Shown in pieces: positions 46,576 to 59,384 of a DNA stretch of 64,000 bases (positions within the stretch are counted from its first letter, which is position 1; every line of letters begins with the position of its first letter). Source of the stretch: Vandiemenella viatica (Eukaryota > Arthropoda > Insecta > Orthoptera > Morabidae); contig JARYHS010008074.1 of the NCBI GenBank assembly GCA_031002005.1, positions 279,993,930 to 280,057,929 on the forward strand. The letters run 5' to 3'. Position numbers and translations under genes: made by a program. A model generated the notes under the pieces. The model had not been told where the DNA came from, did no database searches, and was given only the letters and a program-made list of their open reading frames with translations.

Positions 46576-47197
46576 ACAGGTGGTAGGAAAAGGTTTCAAA
46601 ATTTTGCACTTGTTGGAGAGAGTGATGAGGGAATGCACGAGAGAAGTAAAGGAATTGGGTTACAAAACTTTGGTCAGACCATTGCTCGAATATGGTAGTG
46701 TAGTATGGGACTCACATTTTGAGTATCAAATACAGGAGTTGGAGAAGGTGCAAAGAAGGGCTGCTAGATTTGTTTCTGGACATTATCGCAGAATGCAATC
46801 AGTGACAGATATGATAAAGGAGCTGGAATGGGATTCATTGCAAGACAGGAGGAGGGTAATGGGAGTGTACAGGGCGTATACTGGCGATGAGGCATGGAAA
46901 GATATTGCAGTAGGTATGAAAAGTAGTTCATGGAAGGGAAAAGATGACCATTACCACAAGCTGGCACTCGATTTCAGGCACAAGGGTGTGGGAAGACTTT
47001 CTTTTTTAGGTAAGGGTGTCAGGGATTGGAATGAGTTACCAAGGGGAATGATGAATAACCTACCGAAAACTTTAAAAGAATTTAAAGTTAAAATTTGTAG
47101 AGGGCAAATGTAGGTGAGTGAAGGATAGCAGGAAGTTGGGTGTGCAGGGAAATTGCCACCGGAGCGTGTGCTCCATTGCAATTAAATTAAATTAAGT
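46576..47197 (+). mobile_element. CR1-group LINE, 3' end, copy 2
   Basis: 5'-truncated copy of the LINE at 16.1-18.0 kb. It runs from the end of the RT thumb through the C-terminal region to the 3' UTR and a pentanucleotide-like tail (ATTAAATTAAATTAA) at 47180-47197. The short tandem tail rather than poly-A is typical of CR1/L2-type elements. Confidence 0.85.
46580..47113 (+). pseudogene. LINE ORF2 C-terminus, open frame, truncated
   Basis: A continuous + frame of 178 codons. Visible blocks: KTLVRPLLEYGSVVWDSHFE, then IQELEKVQRRAARFVSGHY, then MIKELEWDSLQDRRRVMGVY, then GVRDWNELPRGMMNNLPKTL, ending in ICRGQM. These are the conserved post-RT blocks of the CR1 group. The frame is intact but lacks RT and endonuclease, and the first residues have no proper start context, so it is a fragment. 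It is better preserved than the copy at 16.1 kb. Confidence 0.85.
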
Positions 47198-47214
47198 GGC
47201 GACCGGTGCTTATG

Positions 47215-47745
47215 TCACTCACTATCTGTTCCAAGAGTTCTTATTCTCTCATTATTTCCGTTTGCGTCTAGTCTTGCGTGACAATTGTCCTTGAGAGTGA
47301 AAGTTTCTACATATATTGGGTTGACGTTCACATCGTCGTGAAGTTGCACGGTTGATATGAATCTCGTAGTTTTTTAGATTACTCTTAGAGGTTCTGTAGT
47401 CGTTGTTGCATTGTGCAGCAGATCCCCACATTTGACATCCGTACAGAAGGAAGTGGTGGATAACTGATTTGTATATTTATACTTGGATTCCTATTTCTAG
47501 TTAACTGTTGTGTAATATGTTACACGAATTTAGCATTACTGCTCAACATGGTTTCCGTTGGTACGAGACATATTTTGGAAGCAGAAATTTCTTGACAGTT
47601 CCCAGATTCTTACTTTTTGTTGTCCAAGCTATGTTTTGCCCCGTTAGCTGTATCTGGATTATTGGCCGCTTCTTGCTAAGATATGCTGCAGTATATTTCG
47701 TGGGATTGATTTTAGCTTTATTTGTCTGGCTTTAGATGATTAAGA
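47215..47745 (-). pseudogene. Jockey-type LINE fragment, RT thumb region
   Basis: Reading the - strand from 47727 gives AKINPTKYTAAYLSKKRPII, then QLTGQNIAWTTKSKNLGTVK, then after two stops IYKSVIHHFLLYGCQMWGSA. This is the end of the RT of Jockey-type elements (KINP.KT....R, G..I.W....K.LG, YK....P...YG...W). The palm and the rest are absent. It abuts the tail of the CR1-group LINE at 47197. Confidence 0.65.
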
Positions 47746-48430
47746 TTTATTAAACATGGATACCTCCAAAAATAAATCTAAAAATAAATCCGAACGTAAC
47801 TGCCGAAATGCCTCTTAAATTCGTTCCTCAACATTTCGGTATAGTTAGAAGTCAGCAAAAACGAGTTACGGAGTCCTATAACAATGAATTAGCCAAACGA
47901 TGACTGATACAATTAATGAAAGAGAAATTATCCCATTTTCTCCTCTGTAAACAGTTCCTGGTAAGAACATTCACTGAAAATAACGGTTTTTCTTATTCTT
48001 GTATCGATAGTTTTTCCCCCAATGTGATGTCTATGTCACTAGCTGATTGAAGGTCTGATTGAGATACATTCATTCCGATTTGTGGACATGACAAGAGAAG
48101 TTCCATAGTTTCAATCTCGCAGCATGAACGTGGGTATCTGATTGTTCTCCCATTTGTACACATGAAGCTAGAGTGTTTTGGCAACGGACAACTCCAACAC
48201 TAAGTCTGTTCAGTGACTTTCATATGGGCTATGTTTGTTCGGATCAAGGAGGTAGACTTTCTATAGTATTGAGCCAGTCCATATTATGTCTTCGTTATAA
48301 TTACATGAACCTTTCAGTTCCTATAATTGTTTGCTGCATAAGAATTATTTACTAACAAGAGCTTTGAAATTTGAATTATAATTTGCTACTTATTTAAAAA
48401 TTGGCATAATCAAGTGATTCGCATTTATAA
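47746..48430. other. No gene recognised
   Basis: A - frame at 48184-47993 contains CCEIETMELLLSCP, vaguely like the cysteine/histidine end motif of LINEs, but nothing around it supports this. Confidence 0.35.
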
Positions 48431-49340
48431 GGTCTATACCAAAAGTAGTAGGACTGATTTTTTTTAAAAATATTGAAGATAGGTTTACAATTCCTTAATC
48501 CTCTTCGAAATACCATCCTTGGGCAGTTACACACTTAGAATTACGCTGCTGCCATTGGCCGTAGGCCTTCTGGAAGTCAGATTCGGGGACGCTGTTGAGA
48601 GCCCTCGTCGATGCTGCTTGAACGTCCTGAATCGAGTCAAACCGATGTCCCTTCAGCTGCCTTTACATCCGTGGGAATAAAAAAAAGTCAGATGGAGCCA
48701 GACAAGGACTGCAGGTGGCGTGCAGCAACGCGGCAATGTCGAATCGGTTCAACAGTTGCCTCATGATGAGCGCGCCATGGCACGGCGCAGTGTCGTGATG
48801 CAGAGTCCAGTAAGCAGAGATTACTGGTCGGACGCAATTCACTCGGTCTCGCAGACGGGCTGGCACTTGCACGTGAAAGTTCGAACTGACAGTTTCTCGA
48901 GGGGAAACGAACTCTTTATGAATCACTCCGCGACGGTCAAAAAACACGATCAGCATTGTCCTGATCTTTGATTTGCTCATGCGAGCCTTCGTTGCACGGG
49001 AGGACGTGGAAGGCAACTGTTGGACCGATTCGGCGTTGCCACGTTGCTGCACCCCGCCTACAGTCCCAATCTGGCTCCAGCTGACTTTTTTTTTTATTCC
49101 CACGGATGAAAAGGTAGCTGAAGGGACAGCGGTTTGACTCGATTCAGGACGTTCGAGCAGCATCGACGAGGGCTCTCAACAGCATCCTCGAAACTGACTT
49201 CCAGAAGCCGTACGGCCAATGGCAGCAGCGTAATTCTAAGTGTGTAGCTGCACAAGGGTGCTATTTCGAAGAGGATTTAGGAATTTTAAACATATCTTCA
49301 ATAAAAAAAATTTAAATCAGTCCTACTATTGTTATAGACC
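48431..49340. mobile_element. Mariner remnant rearranged as a long inverted repeat
   Basis: Outer arms 48431-48761 and 49011-49340 are inverted copies of the 3' end of a mariner (GGTCTATA end, YSPDLAP-type coding, then the last part of the transposase and a stop). A unique centre of about 250 bases carries more transposase on the - strand. The right edge reads GTTATAGACCCTG/TA, so the mariner end is probably CAGGGTCTATA with TA outside. Arms are diverged by substitutions and small indels, so the fold is not recent. Confidence 0.85.
48550..48985 (-). pseudogene. Mariner (DD34D-like) transposase fragment
   Basis: The - frame gives SKSKIRTMLIVFFDRRGVIH, then KEFVSPRETVS, then WTLHHDTAPCHGALIMRQLL, then CLAPSDFFLFPRM: the second half of a mariner catalytic domain with its last two aspartates (HHD and APSD). 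Continuing into the arm it covers the C-terminus (FQKAYGQWQQR). The N-terminal DNA-binding half and first aspartate are missing. Upstream frame text in 48990-49163 comes from reading the inverted arm backwards and is not transposase. Confidence 0.8.
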
Positions 49341-50549
49341 CTGTAGTTACTGTTCAATATATTTTACTTAGCACAATGGTGTCATTTTTCCAGTAGATTT
49401 AATATTTCTTAGGAAAAAAATATTTTTCTAGTGTCGTTGTTTTAGGCAGTCAAGAGTACGGTTCATGTTCCACAAAGTGTGGGAAATATTAAATCCGCTT
49501 ATGGAAGATTTATCTCTGACAACATTTCCTTACTAAATTGCCTTTTAAGTCCTTTAAAAAAGATGTGATCGTTTCACATCTTTTATGAGAAATTTATGTA
49601 TGTATATATTTCTCTGTACTTGGCTGTATTTATTTTCTACTCGTAGCTATCAGAAAAATAATTTGCATGATGGTTGCAGACAACATAAATTAGGTATTAC
49701 TTGTATGTACTCATCATGCGCCAGCGAATTTCTTTTAATTGTGCCCAAATCTTGAATACCATTGTGATACCGTCTCCGTGTTTTCGGGACGTAGTGGCGA
49801 TGTGTTGCTGGCGCTAACAAGGCTGGGCGCGCCGCGCCGGCTTCATTCCAGTAAGAGCGCCAAGTAGTGTGGGTACGTGCTGAGAGCTGCGCCGACAGAG
49901 TTTCATTACGACTGCCACCGACACGACGCACTGTGCACAGCGCTCCGCCTGGCAACCTCGCGGCGCGAACCACGCGACTTGCGGCGCACTGTCTCAACGG
50001 GAACAGCAATCAACTCCGCACTCTCCGATACGCTACAGGCGTCTGGTTCCATAACTTAACTCTAAACACTCTTTGTTTATTTCCTCAGCCTATTAAATCT
50101 CAGAAAGGTAGGCCGCACTTTTTAAAAATTCGCATGAGAAGTTTACATGATACAGTGAAAACTACACTGAATTAGAATTATTATAGGTACAAATTATTAT
50201 TCTGGTTCAGCGTCTTTTTCACCCCGGGGACCAGTAAAATAATAAAAATTAATTTTACAGGCCATTAACTCATATTGGTCTTATTTATATTTATTAAACA
50301 AACCAAACCTACCAATCCTTATCGGCACATACGGAGGACTTGTATCTACAATAAGGATGTAATAAAACAATCATTAACTTAATCCTCAAAGCAACGTTGC
50401 TCTCTGGAAACGTATTTATTGAGTAGACTATAATGTGGACAATGCAGTGATATATTCTTATCCCCAAAAAATAACAGTTTTTTACTGGTTCATTGTTGTT
50501 TAGAAAATTTGGTCGTAGCTTATACTCGCTTATGGCCATGTACAATATG
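49341..50549. other. No gene recognised; GC-rich island
   Basis: Positions 49790-50040 are GC- and CpG-rich in otherwise AT-rich DNA, with frames open on both strands but no family match. Could be a promoter region or old LTR core. Confidence 0.35.
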
Positions 50550-50785
50550 TTTTTTATGGCTTTACGCCTCGTTGACGTCGAGGTCATTAGCGGTGGGATG
50601 TGGCTGGAGACAAGAGACGGGAAGGAATTTGGCCATGGCCTTTCGAAGGTAGCATCCCGGCGTTCGTCTGGAGTGATTTGGGGAAACCATGGAGAACCCA
50701 AATCTGGATACCCGGACGGGGATTGGAACCGGCGTCCTCCCGAATACAAGGCCAGAGCGTTAACCACTCACCCTCCACGTTAGGT
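50550..50785 (-). mobile_element. tRNA-derived SINE
   Basis: - strand copy of the main family: T-run, GGCTTTACGCCTCGTTGACG, GGGACGGGGAT-type B-box changed to GATTGGAACC, and head GTTAACCACTCACCCTCCACG. Flanking TGTACA on both sides (near 50539 and 50787) may be the target site. Confidence 0.85.
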
Positions 50786-51206
50786 GTGTACAGTACGAGT
50801 GCGATAACAATTTATTTTTGCTATGCTATCTATAATTCAGTTAGAATTAAATTTTTCTGTGGACCACCTGTTCCATCTTTGCAGACCACAAGTTCAGAAA
50901 GGCTGACATGATTCATTTATTGGTTAACTAATGGGGCCTATGATAAAAGACGGATTAATTAAAAAAGAAGGACCTAATTAAATAATGTTAGACAGTATTT
51001 ATTTAACTACAAAAGTTCATATTAATTTTGGACAATTTATAACGTACACAAAACAAAGATGAAGGCGATGAGATTTGTACATATTTTTAATATAGGCCGT
51101 TTACGGGTCAAAACAAACACATTGCTTAACGAAGCACTGTGGATTAGGTGCGCCTGTTTTAATACTCGTAAATAACAGAAGATAGTGAAAATGACTAATC
51201 AGTCAA
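50786..51206. other. No gene recognised
   Basis: AT-rich spacer between two SINE copies. Confidence 0.4.
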
Positions 51207-51392
51207 GCCGGTTAGAATCCCCGTCCGGGCATCCAGATTTGGATTTTCCATGGTTTACCCAAATTTCTCCAGGTGAATTCCGGGGTGCTTTCTTCAAAAG
51301 ACCATGGCCGAATTTCTTCCCGTTCCTTGTCTCCAGTCCCATTCCATCTCGTCCTTGACGTCGACGAGGCGTAAAACAAAATAAAAAAAGTC
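51207..51392 (+). mobile_element. 5'-truncated tRNA-derived SINE
   Basis: + strand copy lacking the A-box: starts at GGTTAGAATCCCCGTCCGGG (degenerate B-box), continues GATTTTCCATGGTTTACCC and ends GACGTCGACGAGGCGTAAAA with an A-rich tail. Only a 5-base AGTCA occurs on both sides. Confidence 0.85.
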
Positions 51393-54169
51393 ATATCTCA
51401 CCAAATTTGAAGGCTGAGACGAGGATAAAACATGTGACTAACACTCGTCTCAGCCTTGAACTTTGGTGTGTGGTGAGTTTTTTTCCATATCCGTTATTAT
51501 TCATATTGCCTCCAAGCCACTTTTCCTTTTTTCTTAGTATCATTACTGTTTTAATACTCGACGTAAAGTGATTCAGCGATGCATATAGTGGCGTCTAGAC
51601 AACATAGTAGCTTCTGCAAAGAATTAGTTAGTGTTGATCCGTGCTGGGCGAACAGCAACAATTTGATGTTTATGAATGGATAAGACCTACGCAACGTGTT
51701 GACAAATGGCTCGTCTTGAGATGTCTTCCTCGCTCTCGCCTGCCTGGCCAAGGGCACCCCTCCCCCAAACCAAGACATTTTCTTTCGTTCCGCCTCCATA
51801 CGTTATGACACCCTAGAATTATGCTTAAAACATAGTTGACAGCAGGATGGAGTGGCTTTATCCAGTCAATCTGCATCTTTCTTTTTTACAACAGTCTCCC
51901 ACGAACATCAATGACCTGAAAACCCGTCATTGGTCCGGCAGAAGGTGAAAACACTGGCGGTACATCATCAACAGTTCCATTCACGTTCCTTGTGCTGCTT
52001 TCCACAATGTAAGCAACATTTTACGGTATCCTCCGCCGGTACACATTGGCACCGTTTTTTATTGGCATTGTTTTTGACCAGCCCATCTATTAGGCACGGT
52101 AAAAGAGCCTTTACCTTGCAAACGCAGGATACGGCAGCAACGTTTTAAAGAATAACTGGTCCCTCCAGTCAAGTAAAGAAGCAGTGTCTACCACGTCATG
52201 AGAAAGCAAAAAGCTTTCTGCATTTATGAGTCCCAGTCCCAAAAGTTACCGACAGTCTATTGTCAGTTTAGGAACTTCAGTAACATATAGACACCGCGTC
52301 TATCAGCCAGGACACACTTGTTGCATCATGTCACGGTGTTAAACTTTGTCAATAAATTCTTATTTCAGTGATATACATCAATCCAATAACACAATAACCA
52401 AATAACCCAGTAATGGATAGAAATACAAGTAAAAGCTTTATTTACGCAATATGTTTCGTTCTTGAACTAAGAACGTTAAATGATCAGATTGGGTCTACCT
52501 GCGCGATTTCCATATTTAAATATTTTTCAGTAACCTCCAGTTAGAATCTTTCGTCAAAGCACCACTGCACTTCATTCCGGGAGGTACAGAGGAGACCAGT
52601 TCTGATTACTTTTTTTTCACGTCGTTCCCATGATCATATAGGCAAATACTGGAACTTACAATTTTAGGCTCAAAAGCTATACTTACTCCGGAACCAAATG
52701 ACTCTTATGGTATAGAAAATAATTTCCCAATCAGACAAATACCTATTCTCACCTACCTTCCTTGCTTTACTGGATTATGTAAGATTAACTATCATGGTGG
52801 ACGCTGAAAAATTACCACCAGGAAGCCTCGGAATCTCTGGTATCTTCCAACCAGTGTCACATGTTAACAGAAGCAACACCCACCATATTTTCTGTCCGAA
52901 CAGCTTGCTCCTTCCCTTTCCAAAATTCAAAATAATTAGCTGACTGTATTTCGTGTACGTGACGTACGGTGCCAGCATATTCTATTACTAGCACAGGCCT
53001 CCCAGTTTCTTCATTTGCTCAAGAAACTTCTGAATATAACTGTAAAGCACAAATGTAAAGCTATCTGATTTCATTTATATTTACTTTAATATCGAAACCA
53101 TCGGGAATGCGCTTTTATGTCTTTCATTTTTTTGGTAAATAAGAGCGCCGTACAAAGTATACGTAGATCTGAGAAAACCAGGCTTCTATTGTTACCAAAA
53201 CGTTTTGCTGAGATTTACTAAGTCAAAGTATCTAGAATGGTAGTATTTTGAATCCATACCCAGAAGATTTTCCTTCCGCTTATTTAAACCACCAAAATCT
53301 TGCGACGTTTGTACTAATACGAAAAAAATAATAATTCGCTTAATTATTCACTTAGTAATTACGTTACACTTTGATGAGCTGTCTGAATAGCTGTAAAAGC
53401 CGGTATTCGTTAAAAATGATACAATATTTCGTTATCGTTGAAACTGTTTCTCGTCAAACCGAAAAATTAAGCCACCACTTTTTTCTGCCAGCAATATTTT
53501 TATTTCGTTAGTTAAAACTTCTTAGAGACACAAATATTTCGCTATAAAATAAATATAGGAGTCGCAGAGAGGATGTGTAGAGATGTACTATAGCCTACAT
53601 GTGGAATAGTTTGAATAAATCGAACAGAACAGACATACTACAAAAATCGATTTTTTTATCATCCAACTAACCACGGCATCAGATTATGATAAGTAATAAT
53701 TAAAAATGCACCTCGTCCAACATTTGTGTCATTAAAATTTCTCAGTTTTCTCTAAAAGTACTCAGAGTTTTGTATGTACGAAAATAATATCGCAAGTAAG
53801 AAAGTCTAAATACATATTCACCAAAGGATGGAGTTCAGGATGCGGAACTTGGCACATTGCTAAATTAGCTTACAAATATATTGGAACTTGGCAAACCAGA
53901 TATAAAACCTAGCGATCACATGATTGTTACCACTATTGGAGCTTGATCTTATATAAAGAAGTTGAAGCTGACTCCTGCACATGGTGCCAATCCATATGTT
54001 CTTGTACTTGATTCTGAACTGAACGTCAGCAATCGGCGGCAATACTTTCTTCACGACTCTCCTGGCCAATGATACGCAAACAGATAACATCAAATACCAG
54101 CTCTTTTCACAGCCAATCAACAAAGTCCCTTGAGATCGACGCATTGTTTGTACTCTAACAGTTATTGTC
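51393..54169. other. No gene recognised
   Basis: AT-rich with scattered short frames. A 94-codon - frame at 53860-54144 has no family match. Confidence 0.35.
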
Positions 54170-54209
54170 CCTCTCTCTCTCTCTCTCTACATATATATAT
54201 ATATATATA
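54170..54209. repeat. Compound microsatellite (CT)n(AT)n
   Basis: About nine CT units run into about ten AT units with a short ACAT junction. Simple repeat, likely polymorphic. Confidence 0.95.
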
Positions 54210-56564
54210 ATGCAATACACGAATGTGTCCCTATATTTCACTTTGCAGCCACAACTATCTAGCGCAGACCAATGGTGTTTGTGTGTGGTAGTAGCCACGA
54301 GTTTCCCATCACTCACTATGGTTGTTGTATGTCGGTAGCTATAAGGGTGTGGCAAATATAGTGGGTACGAATGGTCGACCAATGGCATTTTCTTATTTAG
54401 ACCAAAGTGTTAAAAAATCTTTGAAATCTTCTAGAATGTAAGAGAATGTTGTTGAATATACTCAAATGTTCTTGAATAGTGTTCTAGAATATGACACATT
54501 TTATCAAGCTTTTTTAGCTAGTAACAAATATAAATATTTATATGCAACATATTTAGTTTGTGAACCGGTTTTCACGAAACTTTCACTGGATGGTTGTTGA
54601 TTTGGCTACTTTTTGCCCCGGAAATCTTTAAGGTTCAGTGCAAAACATAAAAACTTTCAAGACACTTGAAAAACACGAATGAAGTCACGGACACCAGGTA
54701 GTTGCACATAAACTTTAAAAACAGAGCATTGGGGCTTAGACATTCACGCACATACAGAGAGAAAATTAGAGTAATGTTATTTTCCTTCACCGAGATTTCC
54801 CAACTTTACTTTCTGTGAGAATAAAAGTGATCAAAGGCAATAAATTGAGCATAAACATGCTGTTTGATTCTTTTAGTTAGCGCTTTACGTTTTTATACAA
54901 TTATTTTAAAAACAAATTATAAGACAGCTTCTTCATTTCATATTTAAAAAATCGATGTTCCACATTTACCATCTAATTACAACAGTTGATAATACTTCAA
55001 ATGACTTCTTCACTTGATGCTTAGAACAGCAAATATATAGTGCTCAAAGTGAGTTTTATAAAAAATCTTTATATTATCATATGTGATGCTACCAAGAATA
55101 AATTAATTATAACATAAATAAATATCAAAAGCTTTTTATATAACAATTTTTATACCTGATGAGTTCTTTTCGTACACTGAAAAGGAGAGTAGTTACTGGT
55201 GTCTTATTGATTTCATATTGTCTGTGAATATAAAATGTTTATGCACATCTAATAAAGTTTGTCTTTTATTGCTGATTTGACAATTACTCTGACTAATTGC
55301 ATAGAGGTTTAGATGATTTAATCGTTTAATTCAAAACAGATATGACCCTAAACATTTCCAGCATACATAATTTTATCCGTGTCATCCATTTCATAGTCTA
55401 GTTCAATCATTTCCACCAATTTTCTTCTCTCCTTAAACATTCCATGTTTTTAACATACATCATTACATCGTTATTGTTGACCTGTTACTCAGTATCAGTT
55501 TTTTTCTATACCTGAAACGAATGTAAACATATATTTCGAATTTAACATGCTGCAAAAATTTGTATGATAACAATTTCTCTCGCCCTTTTTGAACCTGTAG
55601 GCATTCTTCTATTTTCATTTGAATGTGTTCAGACAAATGCCTTGTGGTTATTTTTCATACAAAAATTTACTATCTCTTTTCACAATATTGAAAAAATTCA
55701 TTATTTAATTTCTCATTTTACTTTTAGGTAGAGATGTAGTTGTTTAACTGCATCATCAGTAGGAAAACAGCGCGTTACTAACGTCTTTTTTGTCTTAAGG
55801 AGTTATTTAACATATTTGATGGAGGAGGTAACATTATCTGAAGTACCACTGGCGCTGTCTGAAGGTTATTTGCGTTACTAATCGAGGCGCTTCAGATTCA
55901 ACAAGTGGGTTGGGCGGCTACCCTGTAGTCACGCCACCTCGCGTGACACTTGTCTGCCAGGCAACAGGTCAAGCAGCGCACGCACGGCGCGTGCGGCTTA
56001 ATCTGCAGCACCCACTATTGCAGACTCCTCAAACAACAACAGGGCATCTGGGTTAGTTTCATTTCCACGAACAGGAATCTGTTTATCCTTATTTCCATTT
56101 TTCATCGACTCCTCGATGTTAGGTAATACTATGGATGCAATGGTTTAGTTCCCAGTCAACATCAATCCTTACTTATAATGACTTCAATTCAGATGAAAGC
56201 AAAACGATGTACAAATTCTAACAAGAAAATCCAGATATCTATTAGATTAAATGAAGGTGATGTTGGTGAGTTTGACGAAAACATTTAAATGTAAACTTAT
56301 TGTGAAATAGAGTGACAACATTTACTTATAGTCTCACGTGACTAAATAGAATTTTGAAGTTAAAGGTTACGTTTTAAGACTTTTTTCATCAAATGTTAGT
56401 ATATTGTTTCCTATCACATGACAACTTTGTTGTTTATCGACTCCTAACTTTCGTCGAATTTATTTGAATTTTATTAATATCTTGAATAAGAATGTGTCCT
56501 AAAATAGAATCTTCATGAAACATTACTGATTCGTTATCTCGTTATGTTATTAGAGGAAGTAAAC
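54210..56564. other. No gene recognised
   Basis: AT-rich; GC-richer patch at 55880-56030 without recognisable content. Confidence 0.4.
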
Positions 56565-57345
56565 GAAAAAATGGTCTACCTCAAGGTAGTGTACTGGCCC
56601 CAGTCCTTTTCAACATTTATACAAACAATCATCCATTACATTCGGGTACCAGGAGCTTCGTGAACGCTGATAATCTTGTCTTAGCCTCACGGAGCACAAA
56701 GCTTGAAGTTGTAGAAAGAAATTTGTCTGTTGCCATTGAAGGCCTGCCAACCTAGTATAGGGAAAATCACTTAAGACCTAATCCTTCAAAAATTGAAGTT
56801 TGTGCTTTTCACCTAAAAAACAGGAAAGTCCAGCGTAAGTTGAAAGTAATGTGGTCAGGTATCGAACTGCAAATATGTAACACCCCAAAATATCGGAGAG
56901 TGACATTCGACAGAACTCTCACATGTAAGGAGCACTGCATGAATTGCAAAATGAAGAAACAACCTACTGCGCAAAATGGTTGGATCACAGTAGAGCAGTC
57001 AACCACAAGCTATACGTATATCAGCCCCGGCCCTTTGTTACTCTGTAGCATAATATGCATGCCCAGTTTGGTACTCATCATCTCACAACAAACACGTGGA
57101 TGTAGCCCTCAATAACACCTGTAGACTAGTGACAGGCTGCCTAAAGCCTAACCCAGTTGACAGGCGTTACCAGCTTTCGGGGATTCCACCACCAAGTATC
57201 CGGAGAGAAGTGGCTACGAACAAGGAAGGACATAAGTAGAACGGGAAAGCACTCATCCACTGCCCGGCAATACACCACCAGCCCAGAAACCCAAGTCCAG
57301 AAAAAGCATCTTGAGAACATCGCGGAAACTAATTGGATCACCTGA
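56565..57345 (+). pseudogene. Non-LTR reverse transcriptase fragment
   Basis: + strand translation gives NGLPQGSVLAPVLFNIYTNN (RT block with PQGSVL), then NADNLVLAS where the catalytic YADD should be, then LRPNPSKIEVCAFHLKNRKV, then YRRVTFDRTLTCKEHC (thumb, cf. YLGVTLDRTL), and downstream CRLVTGCLKPNPVDRRYQLS and SGIPPPSIRR. Frame changes and stops are frequent and the catalytic box is damaged. It is an old fragment of a widespread arthropod LINE family; clade not assigned. Confidence 0.75.
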
Positions 57346-59384
57346 AAAGGCAAAAGTACAGTTGTGGAAAATGAAGGTCTCTAACATCACGTAACAACTA
57401 ACAGTTGCAGAGCGCTTGCCACGTGGTCACGCAGAGGCCTGGAACGTCGGCGGTCCTTAAATCGATTCCGAACAGGAATGGGAAGGTCAAAAGAAAATCA
57501 AGTGAAATAGACAGATATAAAGTCAATACCTTTGTCCTGAAATTACGAATTTTGCTAAAAACATTTTCAAATAAGACTGAAAGTTCGAATTTGTTTGTTA
57601 AAGTTGTAAGAAAATTCGATTTCGTTTCAAAATTTTCGGTAAAATACAAAATACCAAAACAATAAATAAAGAAATTAAAAAGTTTCGTACAGTTATAATT
57701 CATTATTTTGTGCCTAGCATAAATAGGAACAGAGTGGTATTTTTCAAGAGAGACAAAAATTACCAAATTGCGATTACTGTCTTAATTAGGAATACTTTCT
57801 CAAACACCTTTCTCGATGAAGTAGCTAGCCTTTTCAGCCCCATTATGCGACAGTCCCTATCCGCCAGTGGAGCATAAGTTATAATATAGTTTGAACTGTG
57901 CCAATAAAATCTAGATAATAGCTTGTTTCTGTACATACTGTGTGCAACTCATATGAGAAAACCCATGGTGCAGCAGAGGAAAAACATCCATCCACCTGTT
58001 TTGTCATTTCTTAACTTTTTTCACAGATAAGTCAAAACATTGGTTTTAATTAAAATGAATAAGCTGAAAACCAGTAGTCAGAATATGTCGAAGTTGTGTA
58101 TTGTAAATAATTTATATTGGTGTATAATATTATTAGAAACTGAGGTTAGTGTGTGCTGTCCAAAACTTTTTACCAGTGTGTTGGAGGGATGCGTGCAACG
58201 TGAGCGTTGCGTCGTGTTCGCACATTGACACGGCGTGTAATCCGATCAGGGCGACAGCTGCCGCTTACACGCAGTAACAACGCTCACGTGGCTAGTGGCG
58301 GCACGCCCGGCCTTTACATTCCATGCGCTGTTCACCGTATCCTCAATGAACACGGCTGGAAATTACTGTGAAAACCGTACTCACCTCGTAGAATCAATGG
58401 CACTTCTTCAGCTTAAACAATGAGTTATAAAGAACTTGATTCTGTCCGGACGATTAATCGCATGCAACAGTCCCTGTATATAACAAACTTAACACAGTTC
58501 CAAGTTAAAAGTGGAGCAAATCAATACAATCTCACAAGTATTTCTATATCAGAACAATAATCCATAAACGTAATTTCTAATCAGAAAAATTTTATGGTCA
58601 TTGGTACTTTACTCTGAGATTCCCTGTCTCTTTCAATTTTGAAAAGCTATATACTTTCGTCATGTTTGCAGAACCGTGTTTGTAAGTCCCTTGAGTGCAG
58701 TAAGAAAACCGAGGGAACCTTAAGCAAGGAGGTGTGGAGTTTGACATCAGTTAAATCTAATTTCGGAAATGAGGCGCCATTCCCTAGTAACGTTTTGCTT
58801 ATTAGACTTCACGTATCTTCTTCCCGCATTGCACATTCTCTCACTCACATTCACTTTTTTCTAATTTATTTTATTTTACTCTGTTTGTCATTTCTCTACA
58901 TAAACGTTCGTAGCAGGTCATTATTTTCAAATTCTCGTTGAATAATACTATCATTAACTAAGACTTTTCTCAAGAAAATTTCCTTCAGTATCCGAGATCT
59001 TCTCAACTTAATTGCTTCAGTGTTTCAGTTAAACTATCTCTACAGGACTGTATTTGGAAATAAGAACATTGCAGATCTTCACCCCCAACATAGTCAAGTG
59101 CTTTTTTGGTAAGGATTCAGTACGACATGTGACTTAGCACAAGCGGTTTCGAAGCTATGAATACAACTTACGGAGAACAGTTTTTCGTATTAATTTCTTT
59201 ACACACTGAATACTTGAATAGTATGACAATCTGATTGTGCCACTGTAAATAATTGCTAAGCATCACTCATATATAACTGCGTGATTCCGCCTAATTAATG
59301 GTACGTAATGTACGGTAAACTCCCCTATTCAGTGTACGTAAGAATGTTGAATAACTTATTTTTTTATTTTTCGGGTTGAACAAA
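57346..59384. other. No gene recognised
   Basis: AT-rich; GC-richer patch at 58170-58330. No coding family recognised. Confidence 0.4.

Noticed and set aside
48720..48971. + strand 83-codon frame inside the mariner palindrome
   Set aside because: It is antisense to the transposase fragment and has no similarity of its own.
49790..50040. GC-rich island as a coding exon
   Set aside because: Frames are open on both strands but without motifs; most likely composition only.
53860..54144. 94-codon - strand frame
   Set aside because: No recognised family, no start or splice context; could be an old element but cannot be supported.
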